NCBI GenBank assembly: GCA_002221725.1
Contig: NJFT01000244.1
Location: forward strand, 1 to 58,717
Direction of reading: 5' to 3'
DNA: 58,717 bases
DNA from: Scedosporium boydii
Taxonomy: Eukaryota; Ascomycota; Sordariomycetes; Microascales; Microascaceae
Part shown: in pieces, positions 1 to 10,732 of the stretch
Layout: every line of letters starts with the position of its first letter
How positions within the stretch are numbered: the stretch's first letter is position 1
Notes under the pieces: generated by a model
Databases searched by the model: none
What the model was told of the DNA's origin: nothing
What the model saw: the letters and a program-made list of their open reading frames with translations, nothing else
Program-made: the position numbers and the translations under genes

Positions 1-983
1 TCCTTGGCATGCTATAGACATATTTTGCATTACTGCATCCTGTTTTAACGTCATATACAGGCTTTCTTAGGATGCACGATACTAATCATGTCCATTGATA
101 ATTGACCTATTACTCTTCAGCTCAGTTCCATCTAAGACGAGTCCTCGATCCAAATTGATGTAACTCAATCCCTTTTGCGAATATGGGCTTGGATTGGTGT
201 CTCGGTATCTGGAATAAAAAATACCCGCGCCTTGAACTAGTATGAGAAGACGCTGTTAATAGGATATGCCTGTCGACCCTTGGGGTTTTATAGTGATTGA
301 CAGATTAATAGAGGCAAGCCTGGGCCGCGTATTAAGGCTACGTGATCTATGAGGAATGAATACTTCAGGTATTCACAATGGTCCTGAGCCATTACGCCAT
401 ATGGCTAACGTTTCACTGAAGGAGGGGCGCTGCTTAACGCGCTGCCTTTGTACCAGTGTGTGCGAATGCTCGACATCCCTGCTGTCTGCGTGCGTCAATG
501 GCGGGCTGAGCCGGCAGTATGATATATATATGGATTTGCGTTGGAGAAGTTGAGATGCTCTAGAAAGTTGGCCTGGGAGCGGGGCCCCAGAGCTTTGGAG
601 AACCACCACGAGGGACTACTTTCGAAGGATGGAGGGTGCAGTTACCGAAGCGTCTGGCCCATGAAAGTGACATGGTGGGGGATCTGCAGAAACGCAATAA
701 CTCGTGGGAACAACAAGAAGAAGCCACGAGGTCAAATACTGCCGGTTCCTGGCGAAGAATGTTGAGCATATTCGTACTAGTCCAGGCAACCTACTCTTGG
801 TGGGGCAGAGGAAAAGAGGGCGGATTGTGATCGATCCATCATTGCGAGAAGCAGCCCCAGAGAAGGCGTGGACTGGCCTGCCCCTCGGGACGCAGGAACC
901 GTGCTCAGTTGTGGAATGCCAAGAGGGTTCCCGCTTCAAGAGCAGAGGTCACACAGCGAAAACCATTAAGCCCCCTTTTCAGG
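1..983. other. Intergenic left edge, no supported gene
   Basis: Overlapping open frames occur on both strands, but none has a recognisable domain, a convincing start context or a continuation through introns. The stretch leads directly into the decayed PIG-L copy and probably belongs to the same non-functional block. I see nothing else in it. Confidence 0.5.
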
Positions 984-1844
984 ATGAATCGAACACTCCT
1001 ATTCGTCACCGCGCTTCTCATCGTCATCCCAACACTATATTTGGATACGATGCTCGCCGAGGTTACCGCCTCTCTTCCTATGCTCCGCAACAAGCACATA
1101 GGCCTACTTATCACCCATCCAGATGATAAGGCTATGTTCTTCGCCCCCACGGTAATGGCCCTCGCACGCCCGGAGATGGGAAACCATGTCTGAATTTTGT
1201 GTCTTAGTAGTGGGAATGCGGAAGGCCTTGGCGAGATGTGGAAAAAAGAGTTGGTGAAGAGCAGGCTTGTGCTTAGGCTGCGGAGCGAGGACGATGTGTT
1301 GATCGTGGATGATCCTGTATATGCTCCTTGCCTTTTCTCCCCATTAGGTGTAAATACCGTCAGGGATTTGAGAACTAATATAGATAGATTAGTTATTAGG
1401 AACTTTCCCAACTCAATGAACATCACCTGGTCTGCTGAAAAGATAGCGACTGTTCTCCACGAAACATTTACATCCAGCTCTGACTTGCATAACCCAACCA
1501 TTAACACCCTTATCATATTTGACTCTTAAGGCATCTCTTCTTACTTAAATCACATTTTGCTCTACTATAGCGCAAAGGCCTTTATCTTGTCACTCATGCC
1601 AAATGACCCTAACCCCAATGATCCTAAAGAGAGGATAATACTAGTAGATCTCTATACCTTGACGACTGTAAGCTTCTTAAGGAAGTATTCCAGCCCATTT
1701 GACGTATTAGCAAAGCTAGCAGTGAATCGTCTAGCTATATTAAGTGGCGGTAAAAGCCTCGAATCGAGAAGCGAGGAGGAAATACTAGGGGATCACTCTA
1801 TTAGACTGATCTTTGTTCATAACTACATATATATATATATATAA
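984..1844 (+). pseudogene. PIG-L/GPI12-type GlcNAc-PI de-N-acetylase pseudogene
   Basis: In the intact family this ER enzyme removes the acetyl group from GlcNAc-phosphatidylinositol, the second step of GPI-anchor synthesis. One continuous reading frame shows an N-terminal hydrophobic anchor (RTLLFVTALLIVIPTLYL), the LLITHPDD motif followed by AMFFAPTV, then ILCLSSGNAEGLGE, WSAEKIA, the region normally containing the second histidine motif (here FDS-stop-GISSYLNH), and the C-terminal VDLYTLTTVSFLRKY stretch. It is broken by TGA at 1191-1193 and TAA at 1527-1529, with no frameshift. The metal-binding HPDDE is HPDDK, and the usual HPNH is YLNH. These and other departures (TRKKEL to MWKKEL, a Gly-type position in LYYxAKAF now Ser) fit G-to-A and C-to-T transitions, the RIP signature. 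An active paralogue should exist elsewhere. The family call is firm. The mutational cause is inferred. Confidence 0.85.
1827..1843. repeat. (AT)n microsatellite
   Basis: A short alternating AT run sits at the 3' end of the PIG-L pseudogene and encodes the terminal Tyr-Ile repeat of its frame, so the original C-terminus there is probably lost. Confidence 0.8.
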
Positions 1845-3103
1845 ATAAATTGGAGTTAGATAGTTTATAGGAAACTTGTATATAGGACGTTTTATAATGT
1901 TACATACCCAAGGTACAAACGACAAGGGACCTCAACAGTCATGTAAGGAGTGCTACCGGAGAGGACTCAGAACGTACTCGAAGGTGAGCTCTACAGCTGC
2001 CGAAGGGCACTGTAGGGCAGGTTGTAGAAAAGTTCGGTGAGAACTCCGAATGTACTGCGACTAGACCGAAAGCATCGTTAGCTTCAGGGAAGAAGCAACG
2101 AAAGCGATCAGCCCAGCTGGGAGCCAAGTGCGGGGTAATCGCGCAACCAGAGAATAGGCCTTAAATAGCCGAAGGACCGGTGAAGCTTTTGGGTAATAAA
2201 GAAGGAAGCTTGGGAACGATTTGAGATCGTTCTCCAAGCTGAAGTCTTCCTAGCAATTCTGCGATTGGAATCCGTTGCCTCTGCGACTGGACTCCGAACA
2301 GCCTTTGACTTGTGACTGTGTGAAGAAGCCCATCTCCGACTAAGTCCCCTTGTTGCCCACGGGTAACACCATTACAGGTAAACTGAAATATCAGGTAGAA
2401 TTTGCACGTAGTCCGCCGTGGGAAAGCTTTTGATGGTCGGGAACCTCAAACTACAACTTTTTTAGTGCGACGTTTTTAATCTAGAATAAATTTTTTAAAG
2501 CAACAGCATCAGGTCTCGGGTTCTCATTGGACAGCTCTGCCAACAAGATCAATAAGAAAGAAAGGCAGGTGAAACTAGTAGCCGGGGCCAAAAACAATGT
2601 TGGAAAGAAAGTGTCTTCTTACTCCAGTTATATCTTTTTAGGGCTGACATAATCAGGCTACATCACACCTTTAACCCACACAGCACACCGCACACCGCAC
2701 ACCGAGAAAAAGCAAGGCATCTCTCTCTTTTCCTTCCTTTCCACACACACAGAATCCCAGCCCGTGTCGCTGCCGCCTTTGCCTCTTGGTTGTATCTTAC
2801 AATCATTCTTTTCTGCGAAACATCCCTCTGTTTTACATCAATATAGAAGGCAAGTTTGAAGTGCTGATATTGGGATTCTTAGCGATGTAATCTGCGCTCG
2901 TTTGAGGTAAGGACACCAACATTGCCCATCTGAGCCTTTAGAGAAACCTACCTGTTCATTTCATCTCCCTTTCCCCAGGCGACAGTAATTTAATTTAACC
3001 TGTCAGCTCCTGTCTTCTCTACTGCCTAGCTCTTCGCTTGGTTCACTTATCCGATCTTTATGGCAAGGTCTTCTTCGTTGTTGCTGATGTGTATATTGAT
3101 CAG
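1845..3103. other. Intergenic, contains a strong hairpin at 2207-2240
   Basis: No gene is recognised. The notable structure is an inverted repeat: arms at 2207-2220 and 2226-2240 pair over 14 bp with one bulged base around a 5-nt loop. A minus-strand open frame at 1939-2127 (62 codons) has no recognisable family and was not called. Short CA-rich tracts (CACACCGCACACCG type) lie near 2680-2755, and a C+T-rich leader-like stretch precedes the HNH-like gene. Confidence 0.5.
2207..2240. repeat. Inverted repeat / stem-loop
   Basis: Left arm AGCTTGGGAACGAT, loop TTGAG, right arm ATCGTTCTCCAAGCT. The arms are complementary except for one bulged base. It lies in non-coding DNA between two decayed genes. 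It could be a remnant of a small foldback element or a structured transcript; no flanking target-site duplication was established. Confidence 0.7.
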
Positions 3104-4570
3104 ATGGCTGCCCCAATCGCCGACAAATGGCGGTCCCAGCTGCACGAAGATCTGGATTCCTTTCTAAACGCAGCATCGACCCAGCCGACCGTACGTCCAC
3201 ATTCTCTCGAGCTACCTGCAGGACCAACCCCAGTACGACACGATGCAGAGCCTTGTCCCCATTGAAGAGATGGAGGAGCGCCTCCAACTTGCGAGGGAGA
3301 TCAGCGCCCACTTTCGGAGCGGTTACGGGAGCGATGATGAGAGCGATGCCGATCCGCCTCAAATGACCGCTCTTGAGCTGTCGATTATCTTGGTTGTGCC
3401 GCTGGCAAATCTCCGTAAGGTAAAGGTCTCAAAAGATCGACTTGCGACGGTAGGACGGTTGGTCAAGAAGTGTGCGTTGATGCATTTTGAACCTCGAAGA
3501 GTTTGCTGAGAAGCTAGCTGGAACTAGTCCTACAGAAAAGCCAGGCCGAAGAAGTTGGGAATGCTGCCCCATCCAACCCAAAGGCCAAACCGATTCCTTC
3601 ACGGAAACCCTCCAGGCACGAAAGTAAATCTGGCCCTACGCCCTCTAGGAGCAAAAGTGGATCTCGACAGTCGTCCCGCAAGCGTAAAGCAGATCCAGAC
3701 GCTGCCTATGACCCCGCAGAAAAGTTTTCTATTTCTCGACGAGAGGACGAAAAGAGGCAGTGTAAGGCAAGAGACAAGTCCACTTGCATCCTTCTGGGCA
3801 CCGCAGACCCAGATATTTGCCATATCGTCCCTTTCGCTTTCAACTCAAACAGAGACAATCTCAATGAGACTGAGAGGCTCCTTACCTCCTACGGCCTCAT
3901 GTGTGCAGACTTCACTTATATCCCCCTGATAGCCGATCACCTTGGCTGCTCAGACCGATCGTGGAATATGATTTCGTTGAACAAGCAGATGCATAAATGG
4001 TGGGCAAACGCCCACTTTGCCCTCAAATGTCTCGGTATATACCCTGATAGCGAAGATATCTGGGTAGTTCGAATCCAATTTCATTGGATGAAGCGCCAAA
4101 GCATGCAGAATCCTTATCACGAAATCGACCTCACTGCCTCTGAGCTCAAGAAGTTTGTTGACGGATCCACCGATTACTACGGAGATGCCAATCAGTACGA
4201 GGGCGAAGCTGTTGTGGTAGCTGCAGACGGCAGATCGAACTGCTCCCTCTGTTCCGGCCGAATCTTCCAAATCCGTATGGGTCCTAGTGAGGAGCCGAAC
4301 TTGTCCGCCCAGAATATGGCAGAGAACATGAAGGCTATGCTGGATTTGCAGTGGGCCTGCATACAAATTTCCGTCATGTCTGGTGCCGCCGGATCGCCTG
4401 AGTTTTTAGAGGACGATGATGACGATGATGATGATGGGACTGATTCTCGAGTCCGTGCATGGCTCGCGACGACCCCCCTTGCACCTCCTAGCACAGCGAA
4501 ACCCTCCGAGCGTCGCGAGAAGTCGCCGGAGAAAGGCCCTCGTACGAACCCCGAGTCGTCCTCGGCCTAG
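3104..4570 (+). pseudogene. HNH-endonuclease-like protein gene, probably decayed
   Basis: The best-preserved part (about 3545-4570) encodes a basic, Ser-rich linker, then KSTCILLGTADPDICHIVPF followed by SLNKQMHKWWANAHFALKCLG. This is the Cys/His-Ile-x-Pro-Phe and N-x-x-x-H layout of the HNH_2-type domain proteins common in filamentous ascomycetes. An Asp-rich and Pro/Glu-rich tail follows. Upstream coding begins with MAAPIADKWRSQLHEDLDSF at 3104 but changes frame twice. Either short introns explain this (candidates: 43 nt at 3191-3233 with a GTACGT donor, and 125 nt at 3420-3544) or the gene carries frameshifts. The stop at 4568-4570 interrupts a similar Pro/Glu-rich frame that stays open to 4822, which favours decay. 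The domain call is moderately sure. The status is uncertain; a shortened but intact gene is the alternative. Confidence 0.55.
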
Positions 4571-4802
4571 AAGCCTGAGGCGTCACCGGAGAACGCGCCT
4601 CGAGTGCCTTCCCTAGCCTCTGTCGAGGACATAGCCCGCCCTAGTACCAATCTCGGCAAGAGTCGCATGGCATTACCGGAAGACCAGCATCAAGCGCCCC
4701 CGCCCCTGACCTCTCTCGAGAACGCGCCACCCCCAACAGCCCCCGAGAAGCAAGCAGAGAGAACCGGAGGTACGGAAGTCGAACCTGGATTATCCGAGAA
4801 CA

Positions 4803-5471
4803 AACCTCCTTTGGCAAAATAAAGGCTCCAACAAACCCGGTAGCGTCCCAGGGTTGTGTTGTAACTAGGGCTTTGACAAGTATGCGCCCCTCAGCTCCGA
4901 TGATCGTTTCTCCTGCTCTAACGGCGGCGCCAGTGATCTCTACCTTCGGACTTTTGTTAATGGCGAGGAGAGGCAGAATACCAGCACCCGAGATTTCCCT
5001 TTCGATGCCAGGAAGATTATTAGCTTCCCAACCCGGCGCAACACTCTTCAGAACAATTTGTTGATGGCCTCTCTACGGAGTGTAGAGTCATGATAAGAGT
5101 CTGACGAGCTCCGGGAATAAGATCGGTAGAGCCAGGCCAGGCGTCCGCAGGTGGAACGGGCACAGGGCGTCGTGACGCAGGGTCGTTAACCCAAAGAGGC
5201 TCTAGTCGCGGAGACGGCGACGGGCACGGTGAAAAATAGGAAGGTGATTACTCTACTCCAGAGATCCTTTTTAAGTGATCGCGGGGAAGAAGAATCAAGG
5301 AAGCATCGCGTTGACTTCCAAGAATGGGGCCTTGCCGCCCAAGCGAAGAAGGGAAGGGCCTTATCTTCGATCATTACGCACGTCGAACTCGATCCTGGGT
5401 CAATCTCCGAGGTCCCTCGTGTGATGCATGATTCCACTGTTGACTGCAGGATCCCTGAAGAACTGGGGTAA
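4803..5471 (+). pseudogene. Stop-riddled reading frame, unknown product
   Basis: One frame stays protein-like over about 220 codons, with segments such as FPFDARKIISFPTRRNTLQN and KNRKVITLLQRSFLSDRGEE, but is cut by stops at 4866, 5091, 5094, 5118, 5127 and 5187. There is no frameshift between the stops, as in the PIG-L copy. I do not recognise a family. It directly follows the HNH-like gene and could be a further part of it or a separate dead gene. Chance openness cannot be excluded. Confidence 0.35.
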
Positions 5472-6290
5472 ATTGGGGAGGGTTGGATCCCCCGGCAAAG
5501 ATGCCGTATTTGGTGGGTTCGACGAAGTTAATTACCGTGTTATTACCTCGAAAAGCTCAGTACCAAAGGAACGAAACCCTGAATTTCAGCAATGGCAACA
5601 ATTTCCAGCAGGGGTGGCAGCGCAGCAGCTGGGCCGATTCCAGGCTAGCTCATGTTATATTAGGATGATACTAGGCTCTACTATGGAGAGAATGTGAAGA
5701 TCCAGGTACCTCACTATTGATGAGCATTACTCAACGCAGCCCGACATCAGCCAAGCCGAGGCTAAAAGCTGCCGCCAAGTCCGAAAAACAAGTCGACTTT
5801 GTCAGGTGCTTGAATGTTCTTTTCCAGCAAACTCCACTTGGAGAGCTTTAGCACATGTTCAACTGACCTGACTTTCTCTCTCTCTCTCTTTTGGATTGAT
5901 TTCCGACTTGCAGGCGCGGCGGATTGCAGTGTACGAAGTACTCCGTAGTGTAGTCCGCACTACTCATATGTGCCTGGCGGTGCTGGCTTGTCTCTTTTCC
6001 CTCATCCACCTCGGCCAAACGATATGAGACGCTTTGCAAGCTCCACACATTCGTAAATGGAGCTTTAATCTCCATTTTGTTCTTTTTTCTCTCTTTTCCC
6101 TTCCTCCCTCTCTATCTCACCGCCCCTCTCTCCCTTCTCTCTCCTCTTGCTTCCCCGGAGAAAAAAAGAGGCCTAGACCAAAATTGTCGGCTAATGGTGT
6201 AAATCCCGACAACAACGCCTAAGAGGGAGACCCAAAAAATAACGACATCAAAAAAAAAAAAAAAAAGGGATCTCCAAAACAAAAAACACA
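5472..6290. other. Intergenic / 5' region of the Pex26-like gene
   Basis: The first 380 bases contain protein-like scraps in two frames that probably continue the decayed block. Then follow a CT microsatellite (about 5874-5890), one copy of the recurrent TACGAAGTA motif at 5932-5940, a long C+T-rich stretch (about 6070-6160) typical of fungal core promoters and leaders, and an A17 tract at 6250-6266, just 24 bases before the start codon. Confidence 0.6.
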
Positions 6291-7784
6291 ATGGCGTCAC
6301 AAGACGACTCCTCCCACTCAGCAACCCTGAGCCCAACCACCACGGCCGCGACCCCCTCCGCCGATGGCTTCCCGACCCACTTCCTCCCCTCGTCGATATC
6401 CTCCATGGCGTCCCCTAGGACCCCGAAGCGCGCGTCGGCCATGACGAAGACGTACATCACCAAGACATACCAGCAGGCGTCCACGCTGTTCCTGACGCGT
6501 CGGTTGCCCGAGGCACTCACCACTCTATTACCTCTCATCACGCCGCCTAGGTCCGGAGACGATGCTTCGGTCAAAGGGGGCCCGCCGGCCGAGTTGGCCC
6601 CGATTGCGAGGGCGCCGAGGAATACGCGGATCAAGGTGTGGAGCTTGTATTTGACCATTTTGAACGCGGTGCTGGAGATGGAGCCAGATGAGGGGAAGGA
6701 TGCTTTTGGCACGCAGGAGTGGAGGGTGTTGTGTAATAAGGTGCGGGATGGAGACGTGTGGGAAGAGGTTGTGCAGAATGGATATCATGGCGTCGAGGGG
6801 GACGTTGACTCCGACGTCGTCATCAACCTGTAAGGCGGCATTTTCTCATCTGCTTCTTCTCATACTCTTGGGAAACTACTTTTTTGCTAACTGATTCGGT
6901 CCAGTGCCACGTTATTGCTTGCCCACGCCCGCACCCAGAACCTCAACCAGAAGAGACTTGAGACCTACCTCGCAACCTGCAACACTCCGAACCTCGACAT
7001 CTCCCACCGCTTCAATGGCCCCCGAACGCCAACGAACCGATACATGTCCCCAGCGCGAGGAGCCGTCAGCGGCGCCGACACCCCGCGAGACCTCAACGCC
7101 CGCGTCAAAATACTCGAGCTCTACACGCTGCACGTCCTCCTCCGCAACAACGAGTGGGAATACGCCCGAGAATTCATCAGCGTGAGCTCCGTCCTCGACG
7201 AAGAGCGCCGCGAAGCCTTCCTCCAAGCCCTCGAGAGCCTCCAGGAGGAACAACAAGAGGCTGAGAGACGCGAGCGCGAGGAGCGAGAGAGGCAACAGGA
7301 GGAGCTGAGGCGAGATATCGAAGAGGCGCGGAGGCTGCGCGCTGAGAATGAGAAGATGGAGCAGCGGAGGTTGCAGGAGGAGAGGGAGCGGAAAGCGGCT
7401 GCTAGCGAGGTGGATTACGGCATAGAGGAGTCGCCGAAGCCTGTGCAGAAAGCCAAGCCGCGGAATAACATCAAATCGGCGTTGTCGAAGGCGAATAATA
7501 CTAATAATAACAACAGGAGGCCAGGTCCTGTCGCCTCGCAGCCGCTTACCCTTGGCGATCGAGCTACGCTCATGTTGCAGCGGTTCCAGGGCATGCTTGA
7601 TCACCTGAGCGCGACGTTCCATACGAACCCTATCTTCCTACTCAGGTTGATGGCTTTTGTGTTGGGTCTTATTTTCATGTTTTCGAGCCGTGCTATCCGT
7701 GAGAGGGTGAAGAGGATAATGGCCGCCGCTTGGGGGAAGGTGAAGGCGACGGCGGGGATGGGTGTCAAGGTCAGTTATGTATGA
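6291..7784 (+). CDS. Peroxin 26-like tail-anchored protein
   Basis: Two exons, 6291-6829 and 6905-7784 (75-nt intron, GTAAGG...CCAG), encode about 472 residues. The N-terminal third resembles fungal peroxin 26: a Ser/Thr-rich leader, then [38 protein letters not shown] and, across the splice, [15 protein letters not shown] charged coiled coil (about residues 284-350) follows, then one membrane segment near residues 429-446 ([11 protein letters not shown]) and a short basic tail, the layout of a tail-anchored peroxisomal protein. In the family, Pex26 (functional counterpart of yeast Pex15) docks the Pex1-Pex6 AAA ATPase that recycles the import receptor Pex5. It converges on the Rds3 gene. The family call rests on remembered similarity, so an unrelated tail-anchored protein remains possible. 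Confidence 0.72.
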
Positions 7785-8571
7785 GGTGGGGCGGAGGCAA
7801 CGGGACAACTCAGTTAAAAAATGGGCTGGCCGCTGTCATAACCGCTCTTGGGGTTTACAGATGTTTTACAGATTTACATATTCCTTTTGCGTTATTACTA
7901 CAGCTTCTTGGTATTATTATTGTTTGTTTGGCATATTTGGCGTATGGGAAGGGGGGAGGAGTGGATTGGAGAAGCTATCATGCATATGAAGATCTTAATA
8001 ACTAAATTGCATTATGACCTTGCTTAACTACTGTTTCTGTCTGTTGTATGGCGCCCCTCGAGTTGTTGAGGAGCAGTGACTATTTCCGAAGGACCTAGAT
8101 GGAGAGAGGTTCCGAAGCTTTGCGGAACGAACCCAAGCCCCTGCTGTTGATGTGAATGATTCGAAATAGTATCTGTGAACGGACTTCTTTTACGCGAATC
8201 GGTCGAAAGGGGACACGGTTAACGGATATTCTGTTGCGAGCATATGCCCGTCCCTGGAGCCTCGGAGGTCTGTTTTCACCGGTCCAACAACGGGAGCCTA
8301 AGAACATCTGAACCATCATCGTCATCTTACACTCCCATGACATCAGGGCGCCACTGCTACTACCATTGAACGAACTTGAAACCCATACTCTAAATTTGTT
8401 TGACACTTATATGGCAGTATACCGACAATCTATAAGACGCCTATGCACAAAGCCCATGCAGTCCAAAATCCATACCGAGAAGGACAAAACCAAAAAAAAA
8501 AGCCGACAAGAAAAACTCCAACTCCGCATAAAGGCAAAAACCAAGATGCCCAGACCCGGGCAACACCGATG
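7785..8571. other. Intergenic between convergent genes
   Basis: This spacer holds the 3' ends of the Pex26-like gene (plus) and the Rds3 gene (minus). Open frames here are shadows or chance. I see no further feature. Confidence 0.6.
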
Positions 8572-9051
8572 TTAGTAATTTGCCGCCCGATTCGTTTTTT
8601 TCTGGTAGAATAACTAGATTTCGCAAAAAAATCGTTAGCATCTGCGAAAAAAGGAGCTCAAAGGTCCAAGGGGGAAAACGTACATCTGTCCTGGAACTTC
8701 CCAGATTTATAATCTTCGGACACCCATCTCTATCCTTCTCCAACCGCGTACACTCGAAGCAGTAAAACGCGTCGGAGATGCCCTCGCCGCCGCACACGAC
8801 GCACTTGTTCTGGTAGTTGCCGAAGGAGCACTCGTCGCAGATGCGGACGAGGGTGGTGGGGCGGACGTAGGAATCGCAGACGGGGCATTTGCCGTCGCAT
8901 TTGTCGCAGACGCGGCCGATGGCGATGCCGGGCTGTTTGCGGCACATTACGAGGTCGCTGGAAAAGGACAAACAGGTTAGTATCAAAAAAACACAGCTTT
9001 GATATGGACGGGAGGCCGAGGTTGCGGGACTTACGGATGATGGCGAGACAT
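8572..9051 (-). CDS. RDS3: Rds3/PHF5A-type SF3b splicing factor
   Basis: Three exons on the minus strand, 9051-9035, 8957-8684 and 8613-8572, give a 110-residue protein, the same length as human PHF5A. It begins [20 protein letters not shown] and carries the closely spaced CxxC pairs of this zinc-knot protein (CDKC, CPVC, CDEC, CVVC, CFEC), with [15 protein letters not shown] and [16 protein letters not shown]. Introns are 77 nt (GTAAGT...CCAG) and 70 nt (GTACGT...CTAG, with a GCTAAC branch point). Rds3/PHF5A is a core subunit of the U2 snRNP SF3b complex, next to the branch-point adenosine pocket. The last exon reads [13 protein letters not shown] instead of the usual basic ERKKYGF-type ending. 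The gene is head to head with the pinin-domain gene, 587 bp apart. Confidence 0.93.
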
Positions 9052-9638
9052 GGTTGCGGGTTAGACGGAGGTTCGTGCGCTGGTTTGGTTTGCGCGGAGA
9101 TTGTGGTAGGAATTGGGAGTGTGGTTGTGGTTGTTGAGGTGTAGGTCGAGTTCCCATGTGAATGTGCGACGCGAGGTTGATATCGTCGATGTTGAAGTCT
9201 TCCAGGTGGCGGTTGACGGTTGCTTTGTCAGCGTTCCAGGGTCCGGGGAATAGTGGATGTACCACTGCACCTCAGTACATTTGAGGCTTCAGAGTTACGG
9301 CTTCGCCCCGCATTCAGAACAGCCTTGGAATGTCCAGCAGGCAGAGCCGCACAGACCAGAACAGCTCCCTGAAGCTTCCATTTCGCATTTGAAATCTTGC
9401 CCTCGCCTCACACGACACACTGAACGGTTTTCCGGGGGATTCGTTGATGTTGTAGACAAGTTCCGGTATCAGTTTCTTGTATTATTAAGCTGTCGGTAGA
9501 AAGCTTCTGCTGATTTACGGGAAGCTTACCATCGATTTCGTCACCAACGGCTCTCCGTCTCCTCGACCATTTTTCTGCGCAACGGCCAGATCATCACCTA
9601 CAGCTCGCGCGGCAAGCCGTTTTTTTCCCCCACCGACC
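9052..9638. promoter_or_regulatory. Shared divergent promoter region, Rds3 and pinin-domain gene
   Basis: 587 bp separate the two start codons of oppositely transcribed splicing-related genes. No specific binding site was identified. The region is presumed to contain both promoters and leaders. The overlapping minus-strand open frame through 9265 is an extension of Rds3 exon frames and is not a longer protein. Confidence 0.55.
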
Positions 9639-10732
9639 ATGTCCACCGAGATAATATCCGGCGCTCCAGCTCTGGGGGGCACACCCAAACCCGAAATCGA
9701 CACCAACACCCTCAAGCGAAAAGCATCATCCAGCCCCCGCGCCGAACCCGACTCCCCGAAGCGCCCCAAGACGGAAGCACCGAGCGATAAGGTCCAATCC
9801 CCCACCCCGACCCGAACCTCCCCCGAAGCCAAAGCAAGCGATGTGGATCGAAAAGATCGCAGCGCCGTTTCTATCGAGGAGGCTCGCGCGCGCGTGGCGC
9901 GGGAAGAAAAGAGCCGGGGGAGACGACTGTTCGGCGGGCTCCTCGGGACGCTGAACCAGCGGGGGATGACGGCGCAGCAGCAGAAGAGGTTGGAGATTGA
10001 GAAGAAGCAGCAGGAGAGGTTGAAGCAGCAGAGGGTGGCGGCGCTGGAGGCGCAGGCGGGGAGGAAGTCGAAGATTGAGGAGAGGAGGAAGGTGTCGGAG
10101 ATTCACTGGAAGGAGCTGGTGGTGAGTTCTACGACCCTACGAGGCGCTGGGCTTTCGGTTTATGGGGAGGAAATATTTGGACACAAGCTCTAACTTCGTC
10201 TTTTCTTCTGGTTACTAGTTGAGGGAGCAGCATAGGGCTCTGAGGCAACGGGCGAGGGTGTTGCATACAAAGACGCAGCCATCAATTGTAAGCCCTCCCT
10301 TCACGTACTAACAAACTTCATCACATCATTGATGACTCTTGGCCATATTTGGCTGACCGGTTTTACTAGCAATGGAAGCCGTGGAGGTATACCGAAGCCC
10401 AGAAGGAGATTATCCGAGAGCAGAAAGAAGAGGCCGAAGAGAAGATCAAGAGAGACCTAGAGGAATTCCAACTAAAGAAAGAAGCTCATGCGCGGAAATT
10501 CAACCTACCGCCACCCCCAAGACGCGAGGAGCCCCAGGAGATCAAGGTGTCCCGGGAAGCACCTACTGTGAAGGAAGCGGACGAGACATCGACGGTAACA
10601 ACGAAGGATGCCGATTCCACCACAGTCGTCACCGAGGAGCCCAAGGAGGTTCGCTCTGATGTTGATAAGGAGCAGAATGATGAGTCGGGGGACGTTATGA
10701 TGGAGTCGGGTGAGGACGTTGTCATTTACTGA
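9639..10732 (+). CDS. Pinin/SDK/MemA-domain protein
   Basis: Three exons, 9639-10121, 10219-10287 and 10370-10732, all phase 0 with ACTAG-type acceptors, encode about 304 residues. After a Pro/Ser-rich leader with a basic KRPK stretch comes the signature EEKSRGRRLFGGLLGTLNQ and a long Gln/Lys/Arg coiled coil, then HWKEL, LREQHRALRQRARVLHTKTQ and QWKPWRYTEAQKEIIREQ. This is the order of the pinin_SDK_MemA domain, and an acidic, low-complexity C-terminus follows. In animals pinin is an exon-junction-complex and spliceosome-associated nuclear protein; the fungal homologue is presumably nuclear and RNA-related. It is divergently paired with Rds3. The domain is clear; the exact function in fungi is inferred. 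Confidence 0.88.

Noticed and set aside
8441..9265. Longer minus-strand frame (274 codons) as the Rds3 protein
   Set aside because: It reads through both introns. The spliced 110-residue model matches family length and start, while the extra sequence does not resemble the family.
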